Position numbers and translations under genes: made by a program. Below the pieces are notes generated by a model. It did not search any database, was not told where the DNA came from, and saw only the letters and a list, made by a program, of their open reading frames with translations. Positions 19,764 to 33,269 of a stretch of DNA of 64,000 bases are shown here, piece after piece. The stretch comes from Spinacia oleracea (lineage: Eukaryota > Streptophyta > Magnoliopsida > Caryophyllales > Amaranthaceae): positions 17,136,001 through 17,200,000 of the forward strand of contig NC_079489.1 of assembly GCF_020520425.1 (NCBI RefSeq), written 5' to 3'. The stretch's first letter is position 1. Every line of letters starts with the position of its first letter.

Positions 19764-21791
19764 GGGCTGTATTTGGTTCAGCATATTTTGGAACTAGATT
19801 TTAGCCCGTGCGATGCACGAATTCTATTAAATTGTTATGTTTAAATAAAAATCCTATGTATATACCACTTTTATATATTAGATTAGATTAGTTTTTGATT
19901 TTGCATTGAATTTCATTTTAGATTTTTTTTTATTATGAAAGTGTTTATTTTTGGATGAAATTGTATATGCGTAATATTAATAAATAATTAATAAAAAAAT
20001 ATCTACGTGAAAGTTAATCATTTCTTTACGTGGCACTCGACTTTTTAAATTCAAAATTAATTTTAAAATCCTATTTTTCATTGGCCGAAGTGCCGAACCA
20101 TTAGATTTTTCTATGTGGCGCTCTAATATTGGATTAATGTTTGATTTTAAATTGAATTTTATTTATTTTATTTTAGATTATTGTTTGATTTTGGATGATT
20201 TTTATTTTAGATTTATTTTTTAATTATTAGAGTGTTTGATTTTAGATGGAGTTGTATATATTAGTAATTAATTAATTAAAATATCTACATGGCACCTAAT
20301 TAATTATCTACGTGGAAATCGATTATTTTTTAATTATTAGAGTGTTTGATTTTCGATGGAGTTGTATATATTAGTAATTAATTAATTAAAATATCTACGT
20401 GGCACCTAATTAATTATCTACGTGTCACTTGATTTTTTAATTCAAAAAGAAATTAGAAATATTATTTTTCATTGGCCGAAACCATTAGTAATCCTAAGTG
20501 GCGCTCTAATATTTCAGCAAATATTCCTCCATTGGCCGAATCCATTAGATTTTTCTACGTAGCGCTCTAATATTGGATTTATGTTTGATTTTAAATTGAA
20601 TTTTATTTATTTTATTTTAGATTATTGTTTGATTTTGGATGAATTTTATTTTAGATTTATTTTTTAATTATTAGATTGTTTGATTTTAGACGGTGTTGTA
20701 TATATTAGTAATTAATTAATTAAAATATCTACGTGGCACCTAATTAATTATCTACGTGAAAATCGATTATTTTTTAATTATTAGAGTGTTTGATTTTCGA
20801 TGGAGTTGTATATATTAATAATTAATTAATTAAAATATCTACATGGTACCTAATTAATTATCTACGTGGCACTTGATTTTTTTAATTCAAAAAGAAATTA
20901 GAAATCTCATTTTTCATTGGCCGAAACCATTAGTAATCCTAGGTGGCGCTCTAATCTTTCAGCAAATATGCCTCCTTTATATATGTATATTAGATTAGGT
21001 ATGGGTTTGAAATCATCCAACCCCATATTTGATGTTTGGTTAACTATTTTTATAAAATTTAAAATTTGGGGACCCACCTCCAAAACCCCTATGGTATCGA
21101 GTTCTCATACTCAAGGGGGAGGTGGGTATATGGAATTATATTAACTGAAAATAAAATCGACAGTGCAAACTCGATCAAACAAACACCATGACAGCCTAAC
21201 TAATGTTACTCCATACTACAAAGTTACTACCTTGTCGATTCGCCATCAAATCGCCAATGCTACCTAACGCCACCGTCAACACCCCCGTAAGAACCCAAAA
21301 TGACGAAATTAGAATACTGAAAAATAATTTAACTAAACATATCTTTGAATAAAATACCTAGATATATTGTTAATCGTCCAAATTTTTGACATTGAAGTCT
21401 AGATTTGTAGCTTCAATTGTAAAAAAAACAACCACCAAAAATCAAATTTCGTCTAGTGACAGAAGAATGTGATGGTTAGAGTTGAAGCAAAGCGAGCGAT
21501 TGTGGTGGTGGAGATGGTGCCATATATCAAATTATAATGTCTTCCTTTTATATTTAATTGAATTTTAGTTTTTTTCCTTACATCTTTAAGTAGAAGTAGG
21601 AGGGGAAGGTGTAAAAAAAAAAAAGATGAGAATGAGGGGTAGGAGAGTATATTATCGGTTGGATTAAATTCTAAATTTATTTTACCAAACAGGTGGAATA
21701 AGTTATGATTTTCTATGTATCGTTGATTATAAACTCATGGGTTTAATACTTAAACATATACCTTATACCTGTGGTCGAACCAAACGGGGCC
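19764..21791. mobile_element. Harbinger/Tourist-like element split by a Helitron
   Basis: Left end GGGCTGTATTTGGTTC follows TAA (19761-19763). Right end GAACCAAACGGGGCC is followed by TAA (21792-21794). The inverted ends and TAA duplication fit PIF/Harbinger. Without the nested 1.2-kb Helitron it would be about 0.83 kb, non-coding. The right part includes a short inverted stretch and a 60-75 codon frame of no known family. Confidence 0.6.
19794..20994 (-). mobile_element. non-autonomous Helitron
   Basis: Read on the minus strand, it starts TCTAATATACATATATAAAG (5' TC, at 20994) and ends with hairpin CGTGCATCGCACG, a short spacer and CTAG (at 19794). The flanks are A (19793) and T (20995), as expected for Helitron insertion between A and T. 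The 1.2-kb interior has internal repeats: a block with TTGTATATATTAGTAATTAA, AATATCTACGTGGCACC and CATTGGCCGAA recurs two to four times (about 20040-20960). There is no Rep/helicase reading frame, so it depends on other Helitrons. Confidence 0.75.
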
Positions 21792-21794
21792 TAA

Positions 21795-23260
21795 TTAAAT
21801 AGTCAACAAAATATGGATATGACTGTATGCGTTAAAAATATCATAAATGCCATTAATTAAAACATTGTACACAAAACTTTGACTTTAAATTTGTGTTTAC
21901 AATGATAATGGATTTTTATTTATTTTATCTCTTCTCTTTACTTTACCTCGTAATAACATTTTGAAATTTTTTTAAAAAATTTTAAAAATTATTCATTAAT
22001 AATTAATCATATGTTAATCAATAATTTTTTTTATTATGTAATTAAATAAATATTTTTTAATCAATCAATAACTTCAATAACTATATACTAAAATACACAT
22101 CATGATTGACACGTGTCATCTCTCGATGTGTCTTTAACTCTTTTTTTAATCTAATTTAACTTAATTTTATAATGTCTACTCCATTAAAGAAACTTTTAAA
22201 AACTATAAATTTTCTAATTTGTTTCCTTCCATATCATAGAACAATATACGGAACGTATATTACAAGTAATAATACGAGTTCATTTATTATGGCAAGAATC
22301 GAAAATAATACATTGCACTATTACTATTGATTTTCTAATATTAATATGAAAAATATCAATCACGTAACATGGAAAAAATTGCAAATTATACAATGCACTA
22401 TTACTATTGCAAAAACGCGATAAACGAACTAAAACGATAAAACTAAGCAAAAATAATAATAAAATGCAAATAAAATGAACTAAAATTCTAAGTTAAGAGC
22501 GACATATCAATGGGACGTGTTTGGATTTATTGGCTTTGAAAACACTCTCCCCGTCCTAATAAATATAGTCACTTTTAAATGTGTCTCTATCAATATTATA
22601 GCTATTAATAAAATCGATTTTAATAACAAAGTTATACAAAAGTTAACTAAAAAGATAACGTACATTATTAACCAAATATAGGGATGTAATATTATCAACG
22701 GTGAGAACTCCTCGTAGTAGAACCTAAAAAAAATATTATCAATGGTGAGGGTTTGTGAGAGACCCTCTGAATCCATCCCAAGTGAGAGGGGGTGGAGAAA
22801 GTGTGGTGGGTGACGGATATAGAGAATGTATTCAGCGCGGGTTATGAAACTATGATGCATTTTAGAATGGACCCATACACGTCGCTAATTTCTCATCTAA
22901 GGGATTATTATATATCAACATTTTTTTTGCTATTAACATACATATTGTAATGATATGTTTATTTGCCCAATTACTCTAATCCGACACCCGAATTGCCAAA
23001 TACTCTATCACTGAGTTCTACAATTCTATACTCTTTTACAAAAACAAATCATCGGATTTACGGGTGGGTTTGAAGTGGGTGATGGGCAAAGATTTATTCT
23101 ATTTTGTACCTCACGAGGCAAGGATTTAGATAGGAATGGGTATCATACGGTCCATACCCATTGTGTGTGGTGTGGATGGAGATGAAATTTTAGGTGGGTA
23201 CGGGCGTGGTGGCCATCCTGCACCCCCCCGTCTTGAAGTAATCTCTAGCTGAATAAAGTA
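21795..23260. other. intergenic, nothing firmly recognised
   Basis: AT-rich to about 22860, then mixed. A single MITE-like end (CTCCCCGTCCTAATAAATATAG, near 22544) has no partner end that I can find. GGGTGGGTTTGAAGTGGGTG and similar words near 23060-23220 are low-complexity. No gene. Confidence 0.4.
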
Positions 23261-23265
23261 GATGG

Positions 23266-24273
23266 TGAAGGAAATATGTCCTTCACCCAAGGTGCATTAA
23301 GTCTAATACCAAGGTTCAGATTAATTGCGAACAATTAATTCAGTGAGATCAAGTGATCGGAACAGCTAGCTAGAGCAATGCTTCCGATCAGTGAGTTCTA
23401 ATGGATATTGAACTCACAACTTACTCTTGACTGAACCTACAAGGTCACACCAATGACACGTAACAGATCACCGGATTAAATGAATCGGAAATTCATTTAA
23501 TAGCTTTTCGGGATTTAAGTTGGAAACGCATTATACGATACGACCTTGCATCGGAATCGTATATCGTATCGCGAATATTCATAAGCTAGGCGAAACGAAT
23601 AAATTGTATCGTACGACGGTGATTCTTCGTATATGAAACGATAAATAATATATCGGAAATATATTAAACGCGGATACGAGGAGCGGCCCACGAGCCGAGT
23701 GCACGAAGCACTCAAGGCCCATGGGCGCGCGCGCTAGGCAAGCAAGCAAGGCGACACAACAGCGCTGGCCCATGGCCGAGCAGCTGTGTACGCGCGCGGG
23801 CCAAGACCACGACACAGCAGCAGCAGCGCGGCCCACGGCCCAGCTCGATGCGCGTGTCCGTGTGATGCTGCGCGGGCTTGCTAGCCGGCCTTGCCTTATG
23901 GCTTGGTCGGTTAGTAAGGTTATGAAAATAACCTTATGACCTAATTTCCAACTAAGGCAATCACAATTCAGATTACACACAACCCTAGGAGAAAACAGAG
24001 AACCCTAATTCTCTCTGTGCCTCCATAGTGTGTTCATCCCAAAAGGCAAATCTCTTGATCGATTGTCTAAGCTACGATAATCAAGACGGATCTGATCGTG
24101 TCGGTGAACCAAGTAGAGGAACGACAAGTGGAGTTCTTTATTCGTGTTCGTTGACAGATTATTGTGGAAAACACGCTTCGAATGTAAGTTTGTTTAATCT
24201 GTGCTTTATACATGTTTCCTGGCTTTGGGGATTGTTCCGCACATGTTATTATGTTTAACTGTATCCCCCTACA
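23266..24273 (+). repeat. 5' LTR of the large Copia element
   Basis: Starts TGAAGGAAATATGTCCTTCA, itself a small palindrome, and ends ...CCCCCTACA. Contains a strongly GC-rich block (23670-23890) with CGCGCGCGC and CAGCAGCAGC tracts. Frames in this block are compositional, not genes. Confidence 0.92.
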
Positions 24274-24274
24274 G

Positions 24275-24288
24275 TGGTATCATGAGCC
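24275..24288 (+). other. tRNA-Met primer-binding site
   Basis: TGGTATCATGAGCC one base after the 5' LTR; the plant Copia consensus is TGGTATCAGAGC. Confidence 0.8.
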
Positions 24289-26862
24289 TTATGTATTCAA
24301 AGCATGAATTAGCATGATTATTATTGTTTTTGCATTGTCGAAATTTTTGGAATTTTGTTGATTTTTCGGAATTTTTTCGAATTATGGGATTAATTGCGAA
24401 ATTGGCAGTTCCGAAATAAAAAATATTCGTTTTTTCGATTTTTAAAACCCTAATCTGATGGAAAACGATTTTCGAAGATCAACTCATGAGAATAGAATTG
24501 CCAAAACAGGCCTCGAAACATCAGTTTTTGGGCGTTATTGTTAATTTTTCATTAAAAATTAAATGTGTCGGACAGTAATTCAATTAAAAGGTCGACCTAA
24601 ATTACTCGGAATGGCTTGAAATTTTTACACAATGTTTCTGGATACATGCTTGATCTATGGTAAAAATTTCAGATTTTTCCGATAAGTATAAACCCTAATT
24701 TTTCCTTTCCCCAATTCGTAAAATTTACAACCCTAATTGATTTTTAATTAATTATGGATTAATAATTCGGTTAATTGGGAAAGGGGTATAATTTCATGAG
24801 TCAGTGGCTAATTTTAAAAATTATTGGATTAAAATTTTGAATGGTTTCGTTAATTTTAATCACACTTAAACCAATTTATTAATAATCTGAAATTTAATTG
24901 TTTATGAACGATGTAAAATTTCGGATTTTGTTAATTAAAGGTTCAAATTTTAAAGTTGATTCGATCGTTCTTAAAAGTTTGAATATTGTTAGCCCTTGAT
25001 TTATTAATTTTACGAAATTGGATTGTCGTTAAAGTTTATTAAATCGTTAAAAATCGTTGTTTTTCGAAAAATTAAATCGTAACTTTTTTGAAAAAATAAA
25101 ATTAATGCAAGCTCGTGAATTAAAATTTAATTTTAATTAGATTGGTCCGTTTTACGAACCAAAAACACGAACATGGGCATGATGGAAGTATGGCTCGTCG
25201 AGCCATACGAGGCCGTTATGCGAGCCGTGCCATGCGACACGGCAGCAGCACGAGCTGCGTGCCTCGTGCGCGCTAGGCAAGGCAGGGGCGGGCGATGCCT
25301 GCGGGGCTGCGACGAAGCAAAGCGCGATGCTTGCGACGTCGAGCGCCCACGATGCACAACACACACGCAACGCAGGGCAGCTAGGCTGCGGGTACGCGAT
25401 GCGCATGCCCAAGGCATGGCGCGCGACGCGTGTGGGCGAGGCATGGCGCGCGAGCGATGGGCGAGCGATGGCATGCTATGCGGTGCGATGGGCTGGGCGC
25501 GCGCGGGCAATGCTCGTGTGCTCTTGGGCCTCTCGCACGACGGGCTGGGCGCAAGCCTAGGCCGTTTGATTGAACTTTTTTTTTAATCGTTTAATTAGTT
25601 GTGCTTCGTGTATTTGAATTAATTTGGGCTAACGGGATTTTTAATTTAATATTTTATTTGCTTGGGCCGGGCCGCGAGTTTTAATTTAATATTTCATAAT
25701 TAATTATCCGGAATAATTATTTGTTTGAGTGGGAGCCACTAAATGAAATTAAAATGAAATAATTATTTTAATTATTTCGTAGGTCGCATTATTTTAATTA
25801 AATTCAATTTTAATTAGAATAAAGTCTAAGGATTAATAATTTGGAAATTGATTAATCTTTTAGGACGCGTTTATGTGAACGTGAATTTTAATTAATTCAC
25901 GTAAATACTTGCATATTAACATGGGCCATTCGTTTTAGCATACGAATGGGTGAATGCGTAGAATATATATTTTATGCAATGCAGGTACTCCAAGTGACTA
26001 GTATGGCCAAATTTAGGATAGTTAAATACGGTCTGCGCACCGTTCTATCTTTGAATGTAAAGTTTTAAATATGGTCTGCGTACCATGGAAATTTTGATGT
26101 AATTTATTATTTTCAAATATTTCTAAGTTTAGAACTTTAAGTTAGCATTTGAACGAAGATTCAAGACGATGCAAAGCTAACAAGGAGGTGATGAAGATTG
26201 GATGCTTCAAGACAAGAAGTTTTGGGCCATACTAGATCACCAATTATTTATGCAATTTAATATATATATATATATTATGCGTGAATGTATGAATGTATGT
26301 ATGCTTTGCATGAACAGGTTGTTTCCTATGAATCGATTAGTTTTAAGTTCACTAAATAATCGAACCAACATAGAAACAACTAGGTCCAAGTAATATTGAG
26401 TTTTAAAAATTGCCTTCCAAATCAACACTTACAAAAATCTAGGGATCTAAGATAGTAGGTTTACGCTAAAGCGAGGTGCTATTTTAGTTGACTTAGATGG
26501 TAAAGCGTCCTAAAGGAGCACGTTGATTGTGGTTATAACTCAAACAACAATGGCATTAAGTTGTGGCAATGGGATAAATTATGACATTAATTTATTAACC
26601 AAGAGTAATTTGGAGATTACTAGAAATAGGTTTTGCTTACCTAAAATCTTAAAATACTTAAGACATGCTAAAGCTGCTTAAGGATTTAGGACTTTTGGGG
26701 TCTTGGAATCGTTTCATTCATTTCGGACCATGTTTTTGCTTTTTTTGCATGAATGAAATGTTTTAATAGCTTTAATGATTGCATGTTTTGCTTTTATTTC
26801 AAAGTTATTGAATTGTATGAATGGTTATTTATTGCAAATTCTTTTCGATTGTAGTAATCAAA
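24289..26862 (+). other. long untranslated leader of the large Copia element
   Basis: About 2.6 kb between the primer-binding site and gag. Mostly AT-rich, but 25170-25565 is very GC-rich with many ATGC/GCGC words, like the GC block inside the LTR (both share GCGCTAGGCAAG). The open frames there, on both strands, look like Ala/Arg-rich composition artefacts. An (AT)n run lies near 26263-26275. Confidence 0.6.
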
Positions 26863-28823
26863 ATGGTCGCAAACATAACAACAATCATATCATCTGAAAT
26901 TCTGGATGTCGAGTTAGACTTGACTAATTTTCTTGAATGGAAAGGGAAACTTGTTGAAGTTTTGAAAGTTAATGGCATTCATTATGTCATTGAACAACCT
27001 TTCCCTAGCTATGATGCGCGAGGCATGACTCCTGAAAGGTACAGAAGTTGGGCACTTCACAAGTACCTTGTCACGGAATTCATCCTTAAGTCTATCCCTG
27101 AGAGTTGGAGAGGGAGGTTCATTACTTTTGAACCTCAAGCTCTCCTAAGTAGCCTCGAGGATAAGTGTGCGGGTTTTCGACCCTTGTGCCAAACTGGTGG
27201 CAATGGGGTTGACGAATTGGCTAATTCGATGAGCAATCTCAAGCTCATAAACCCACGCAAGTCGTGCCTAGAAGTCGAACTTCTGGAGGCACAAAGGCGC
27301 ATCTACTCTGTCAAGATGGACAAAAACACATCAATTCCGTCTCATGTGGATATGATGTCTGGATTATTTTTCACAATTGAGAGACTTGGTGGTTCCATCA
27401 AAGAGTCGGTAGCTATTGCACTAGTGCTGAATTCTCTTCATAAGGATTATGAGGGTTTTAAGATGCACTATCTCTTTCATCAGAAATAGAGCACATTCTC
27501 TGAACTTGTGGAATTACTCATGAAATGCGAGAAAATCCTTAAGTTCAATCAAGACCCTTTGAATGTGAGGTGCACTAAATTCAAAAATATAGGCAAGGGG
27601 AAGAAAAGCAAGGCTGCATCTTCATCCACTCCCGGAGGGCATCTGGCGCCTTCTAAGAGAAAGATGAAGAGGAATGCTTCTCCTTCCACATCGCAATGCT
27701 TCAATTGTAATGAAATTGGTCATTACAAGCGAGATTGCCCCAAACTAAAGGAAGAGAAGAAGGACGGAAACGTTGCTTCTCCTTCAGGTATGTATGTTAT
27801 ACATTGTAATCTAGCTAATTCTACTTCTTGGGTATTAGATACTAGTTGTGGCTCACACTTATGTTCCAATCCACAGGGACTAAGGAGAAGTAGAAATCTT
27901 GATAAAGGCGAGATGGATCTACGCGTGGGAAATGGAGCACGGATTGCTGCATTAGCCGTAGGATCTTATTTTATTTCTTTGCCTAGTGGGTTTGTTTTGA
28001 AACTAGAAAATTGTTACTATGTTCCTAGTATCACCAGAAACATCATTTCCGTTTCAAGTTTGGATTCTAAAGGTTTTAGTTTTCAATTTAAAGACAATAG
28101 TTGTTCTTTTGCTTTGAATGGAATGTTTTATGGTTCAGCACAACAAGAAAACGGTCTTTACGTGCTAGATACGAGCAAACACATTTATAACATAAATACC
28201 AAAAAGGCTAAAACTGGTGATTCGAATCTCACATTTCTGTGGCATTGTCGATTAGGCCATATAAACATAAAGCGCATGGAATTACTTCAACGGAAAGGAA
28301 TTCTAGAATCATTCGACTTAGAGAAGATTGATCAATGCGAATCTTGTTTACTTGGCAAAATGACAAAGCAACCTTTCTCAAAGGTGGGAGAAAGAGCAAG
28401 CGAACTACTAGGGCTAATACATACGGACGTATGTGGGCCTATGAGTACAAAAGCTAGAGGTGAGTTCAGCTATTTCATAACATATACGGACGACTTCAGT
28501 AGATATGGCTATATTTACTTAATGAAGCACAAGTCTGAATCGTTTGAGAAATTCCGAGAATTTCAAAATGAAGTAGAGAATCAACATGGCAAGAAAATCA
28601 AAGCTCTAAGATCGGATCGAGGAGGTGAATATCTTAGCCACGAGTTTGATGATCATCTAAAAGAATGCGGTATTCTTTCTGAATTGACTGCTCCGGGGAC
28701 ACCTCAATGGAATGGAGTGTCGGAACGGAGAAACTGGACCTTACTCGATATGGTCAGGTCAATGACGGGTCAGGCCGAACTTCCTTTACAGTTCTGGGGA
28801 CATGCGTTGCAAACTGCAGCACT
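26863..28823 (+). pseudogene. Copia gag-protease-integrase coding region (5' part), interrupted
   Basis: The likely gag start is ATG 26863 (MVANITTIISSEILDVELD); an in-frame upstream ATG at 26821 adds 14 unlikely residues. Gag has the DUF4219/UBN2-like pattern (FLEWKGKL, RSWALHKYLV). An in-frame TAG at 27487-27489 interrupts it. Further on in the same frame: zinc knuckle CFNCNEIGHYKRDC (27697-27738), protease WVLDTSCGSHLC with DTS where DSG/DTG is usual, GAG-pre-integrase LWHCRLGH, the zinc-binding CESCLLGK, and the integrase core HTDVCGPM, TDDFSRYGY, RSDRGGEY and PQWNGVSERRN. The frame is then cut by the CACTA element within the integrase C-terminal region. Confidence 0.9.
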
Positions 28824-31800
28824 CACTACAAGAAAAAAGGCTTATAGCAACGCCCTTTTCTGCAACAATTTTACCGGCGTTGCTATAGTATGGCTATTGT
28901 AACAGTTAAATATTTAATGTTTTAAGTAGATTTGGAATTAGGAAAAGTGTTACCGTAGAAAACTTATGGCAACCGTTTTGGATGAATGAATTAAAAAAAC
29001 TTTTATAGCAACATTTTTTAGGTCAATCTTCTAAAAGTTGTAAAATAAAACATGAAAACTAAAAGGCGACTATTGCTCTTCCCTTCAATGTTTTCAGAAT
29101 TCAGTTTCTTCCCAAACCCTTAAATATCCATTTTCTTCGTTCTCATTCAAATTCTTTGTTCTAATTCATCCGGTCATCCCCTTACGTTCGATGTCTTCAT
29201 CTTCGTTATTTCAAGCAGGACAATTGGAGAATAGGTCTGTGAATTGGAAATAAGAAGAGTTGGCAATTTGCATTTCAGAATTAGCGAGAAGAACAAGTTT
29301 CGAAATTATCGAGAAGAGCAAGGTTAGGTCATGGTTTTCTCTTCATATCTAGTCTTAAGTTTCACAGGTTAAGATGTAGTTTAAGTTTTCAATTATAATT
29401 GGATTTTTGAGTGGTTTAAGGATTCAATTAGGGTTTTTATAATTAGGGAATTCGTATGTTTTAAGATGCGTGTTGAACTGCTGATGCAAATTACAATAAA
29501 TTCTTCTGAATGATTCTAATGAATTCTTCGTATGATTTAATTAGGGAATTTTAAGTTGAGTCCATAATGTCAATAAAGTCTTTAAGTGATTCTTTTTGCA
29601 TGATTTAATCAGAGAACTACTTTGTATCGAGTCAACAATATTAATCATGTGTATGATGGGATAATTTTGAATGATCTTAGTTCTGATTTTTTATACCGCC
29701 CTGACAAATTTCTTTCTGTGCGTGAATCTTGGATCCCCATTTTTTTATTCTTGAATTGGGTTGTAGACAAGATGTTCATCTTCTTGTGTTCTTTGTGAAA
29801 TTGAGTTGTAGCCTAGAAGTTTCTGATTTAAGTTGATCTGTTTGTTCTTTTATACTGTTTTGTTTGTCATGGGAATTTCTTACTCAAAACTTAAACTTAG
29901 TTTTAATTCCATTATGATTTTTCCCAGTTCAGGATTTTTCCCATAGGATAAAATAGCAGATTGTTGCTGTGAAATGTATCAATGTCATTGCAATGGAGAA
30001 CACTACATAAGCCTGCTTGTTTTATAGCTTAGTCCCCAGATGGTAGATTACAAAATAAACTTTCACAAGTTGTCGAAATGCACTGTAGTAGATAACTTTG
30101 ATGCTTGAGGAGTTATTTGTTGTGACTATTGAAGTACTAACACTTAAATGTAATTTAACAATGTGTAGATGTCTTATGCGCTATAGCTGGTAACCATGAT
30201 TAACTTAATATTTATTAAGGATTTATCCAAAACCAATTGTTTATGGGAAAAAGAATACTAACATTGATACATCAAGTCAGACTGGTAAACTTTTGCAGAT
30301 GTATTGTTACAGTTTCTTAATTATGTTGCATAATTTATTTATTGGTATCTTATACATGGCAGATCTTGGTAGCTGAGCTAGCAGTTGTGGCTTGATTGGT
30401 GTGCATATTCTTTGGTTCAATCAGGTATTACTATTGACATGCACCACAAAAATTTAAAACTCGCATATTATTATATATAAGTCCAACTTTCCTAGATTTT
30501 GAGTTTGTACGAGTTGGTAACCCTGATATCCGTGTGTGACACTGATACTTCATACACGAGTCCCTGTAACTTTTGACATGTTTCCTTGTTGCTCGTTCTC
30601 CATCTTTAGTTTTTCATTTTACGTAGAACATGTTCTTTTTAGTAGTATTGTGATAATAGACTAGTCCTCGGTCGATTAATAATCTAATGTTAACAGTGCC
30701 ATAACTCTGATTGGATCTACCAGGTACTTGTTTCCATCTTCTTTTCCTTTTGCAACAAGATTCAAATGCCATTTCTGTTCTTTTGTTCCAGGGGCGTCTT
30801 AATGTTTTTTTTGTTGACAATAGATATATCATTATCCCATTATTGTCTCTTCTTTTCCCTCAGTCCTCGGTGTTTTCTTTTCTAGACTCTTTACCTGGTA
30901 TATAAGACTTGTTGTAGGTTCCTTTGAGAGTGTAGAAGGATCTGATGATGAAGATGCCTTCACATAGAATTCTAAACTGGATCCCACATATCTTCACTCT
31001 AATGGAAATGATGTAAGTTGTTTCCGTAATATTTATTAATAGTTGCTTCTTGGTCTATCGCGTGTAAATTATTTGTGCGTGGAGACTAGAGAAGGTAATG
31101 TATTGTCTTGAGCGTCAGTTTATCTAGTTATGCTTTCTCACTCGGCTTTTATGTTCCTTTTAACTGCTAAAACAAGAAATAAAAGGAAAAAGAAGAGGGA
31201 AAAGGTCGTGCAGACAAGGACGACTATTGTATCTAAATTTGATCTTCTTAAGCAGGGTTCATAACTGACGAGCCAATATCAAGATTTACCAGGGAACACT
31301 AACAATGGAGATCAAGTTCCTATAACTTATCCGAGTATATCCCATAGCTGCTGATATTCCGAGGAAGGAGCCAGAGCAAGAACATTTGCTAAAAATTATC
31401 TCCAAGTGGTACATTTCTACTCACTCTGAATCTTCAACAGACCTTGTATATTTGCCTTCTTGTTCGTATTTTCTCATTTCCATATTTAAATTATTTTCCT
31501 TTTTTTTTGTCTTGGGCTTTTGGCTGGGTCATGAAGCTTTGAGGGGTCTGATTTAATAGTTTGTTTACTTATTTTCCATAACATATAGTTGTGATTTTGA
31601 TTGGGAAATTAAAATGATACTCCGTATTATACAAATTACGAAAGAGTTACAAGTTTTTAGCCTAGATAGCAGTTCTATGCAACCACTGATTCACAATAAA
31701 ACTTGGAGCCCAAATTTACATCAGTATTCACACTCTTTGTACTCTCTACTTTCTAGTATCCACGCCAGAGCGACTGGGCTATCCATATCAGTTCTAACCA

Positions 31801-33269
31801 TAAACCAAAGTGCAATAGTCAAAGGCTCAAACCTAATCATTATAATGTTTTAAGACTAGAACCGAAACAGAATTTACAACTTCCAGCACCATCACATTCC
31901 AGTTCACTCCAGGCTAGTACAAAATCTTCCACAGGTAGCAACCTTAGATTCTGAGTGAGAAACACCAACATTCCACTATCAATTATAGCATACGAAAACC
32001 ACCTAATTGCAGTGACTATCAAGGCTTATTGGGTTTCAGGGATAATAGTCATGTTCTCTTTTCCCGTTTCATAATCCCCGTAGTATGAATGCTCAAAGTA
32101 TCTTCACCTCCAAAAGAATATCCTCCCCGTAGTTGTCTCTTTAAAATCTTTGTTATGTGGATCTTGATTACGAAGTTGATATTTCTAAAGATACGTTGTA
32201 GTCTTATGAACTTGCTCTTATGAACTTCCTATTGGTATGTTTTCTAATCTATACTATTCCTTCTACTTATTTTTCTTTGTACACATACCTCCTTTCTAAT
32301 TAATATCACTTGCACCAACTACACAACTTAAACCAAATTTAAATTATACCACTAGTACAGAACTTAAATCAAATACAAATTATCTTTTGTCATTCAGTCG
32401 AGTTTCTTTTTTCTTACGTACGTATTTGGATTTTATTCATTGATAATAAGTTTCTTATTAAAGTGTTACAATTAATTTGTTTGTTGTGCAGGATGGTGCA
32501 TATGATCAAGAACTAAAAGCTACTTTGAATATGTGAAGATTTAAATGGCTTCTGGTACATACATATTCGATATGTTTTAAAAATAGAGCTATTGGACCGT
32601 GATTGTAGGAGTTTTATTTATTTATTATTGAGATAATTGTAATAGATATTATGCTTATGAATTTAAGTTATTTGAATTGTATACATTTTTTAACTTATTT
32701 GTTATGAAAATTTTATTATACATAGTTCATATTTAGTACATATATATGGATAACTAAATCCATTTGAGAACATAACTTTAGACCAATTGAAAGCGATTCC
32801 GTAAGCTCAATTGAAAGTGTTGGCATAAATTCAAATGTGACCATTTTCATAATCAAACTAAAATTGTGGCTATAAACTCGATATAAAGTGTTGCCATAGA
32901 TACAATTGGTTGCGTTACCATAAGTGTAAGAATGCGTTGCATTAGTTTTAAACTTTAACCAACAACAAGCTAGTAAGTGTTGCCTTAATTTGACGAAAAA
33001 TGTTGCCTGAAATGTGTAAATGTTGGCTTAAGTTGTTGAATAACTGTTGCCATAGGTTTAAAGTGTTGCCTATAAAAAGCGTTACTATAATTATTTATGG
33101 CCGGTTTATCATAACTGTTGCCTAAATTCGAGAAACTGTTGGTATAGACTTATAGCAACGCCCCCTATTGGTAACGGTTTTTAAACCGTTGCTATAGGCC
33201 TATTACAACGGTATATTGATCTATGGCAACGGTTTATTGCCGTTGCTATAAGCCGATTTTGTAGTAGTG
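28824..33269. mobile_element. non-autonomous CACTA (En/Spm) element
   Basis: Starts CACTACAAGAAAAAAGGC and ends ...GATTTTGTAGTAGTG; the termini are inverted for about 30 bp with a few differences. Flanked by the 3-bp duplication ACT (28821-28823 and 33270-33272). Subterminal regions carry many TATAGCAACG / CCGTTGCTATA words in both orientations (28844-29020; 32810-33250), the typical binding array for a TNPA-like protein. The 4.4-kb body has no TNP2 transposase frame. The 29070-29300 segment resembles a plant 5' UTR (TC-rich, then ATGTCTTCATCTTCG), so part of the body may be captured host sequence; I cannot name a source. It lies in Copia integrase. Confidence 0.88.

Noticed and set aside
22540-22580. 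MITE-like end CTCCCCGTCCTAATAAATATAG
   Set aside because: No partner end within a plausible distance.
23579-25586. Long Ala/Arg-rich frames on both strands of the LTR and leader
   Set aside because: High GC content suppresses stops in all frames; no motif and frames overlap on both strands.
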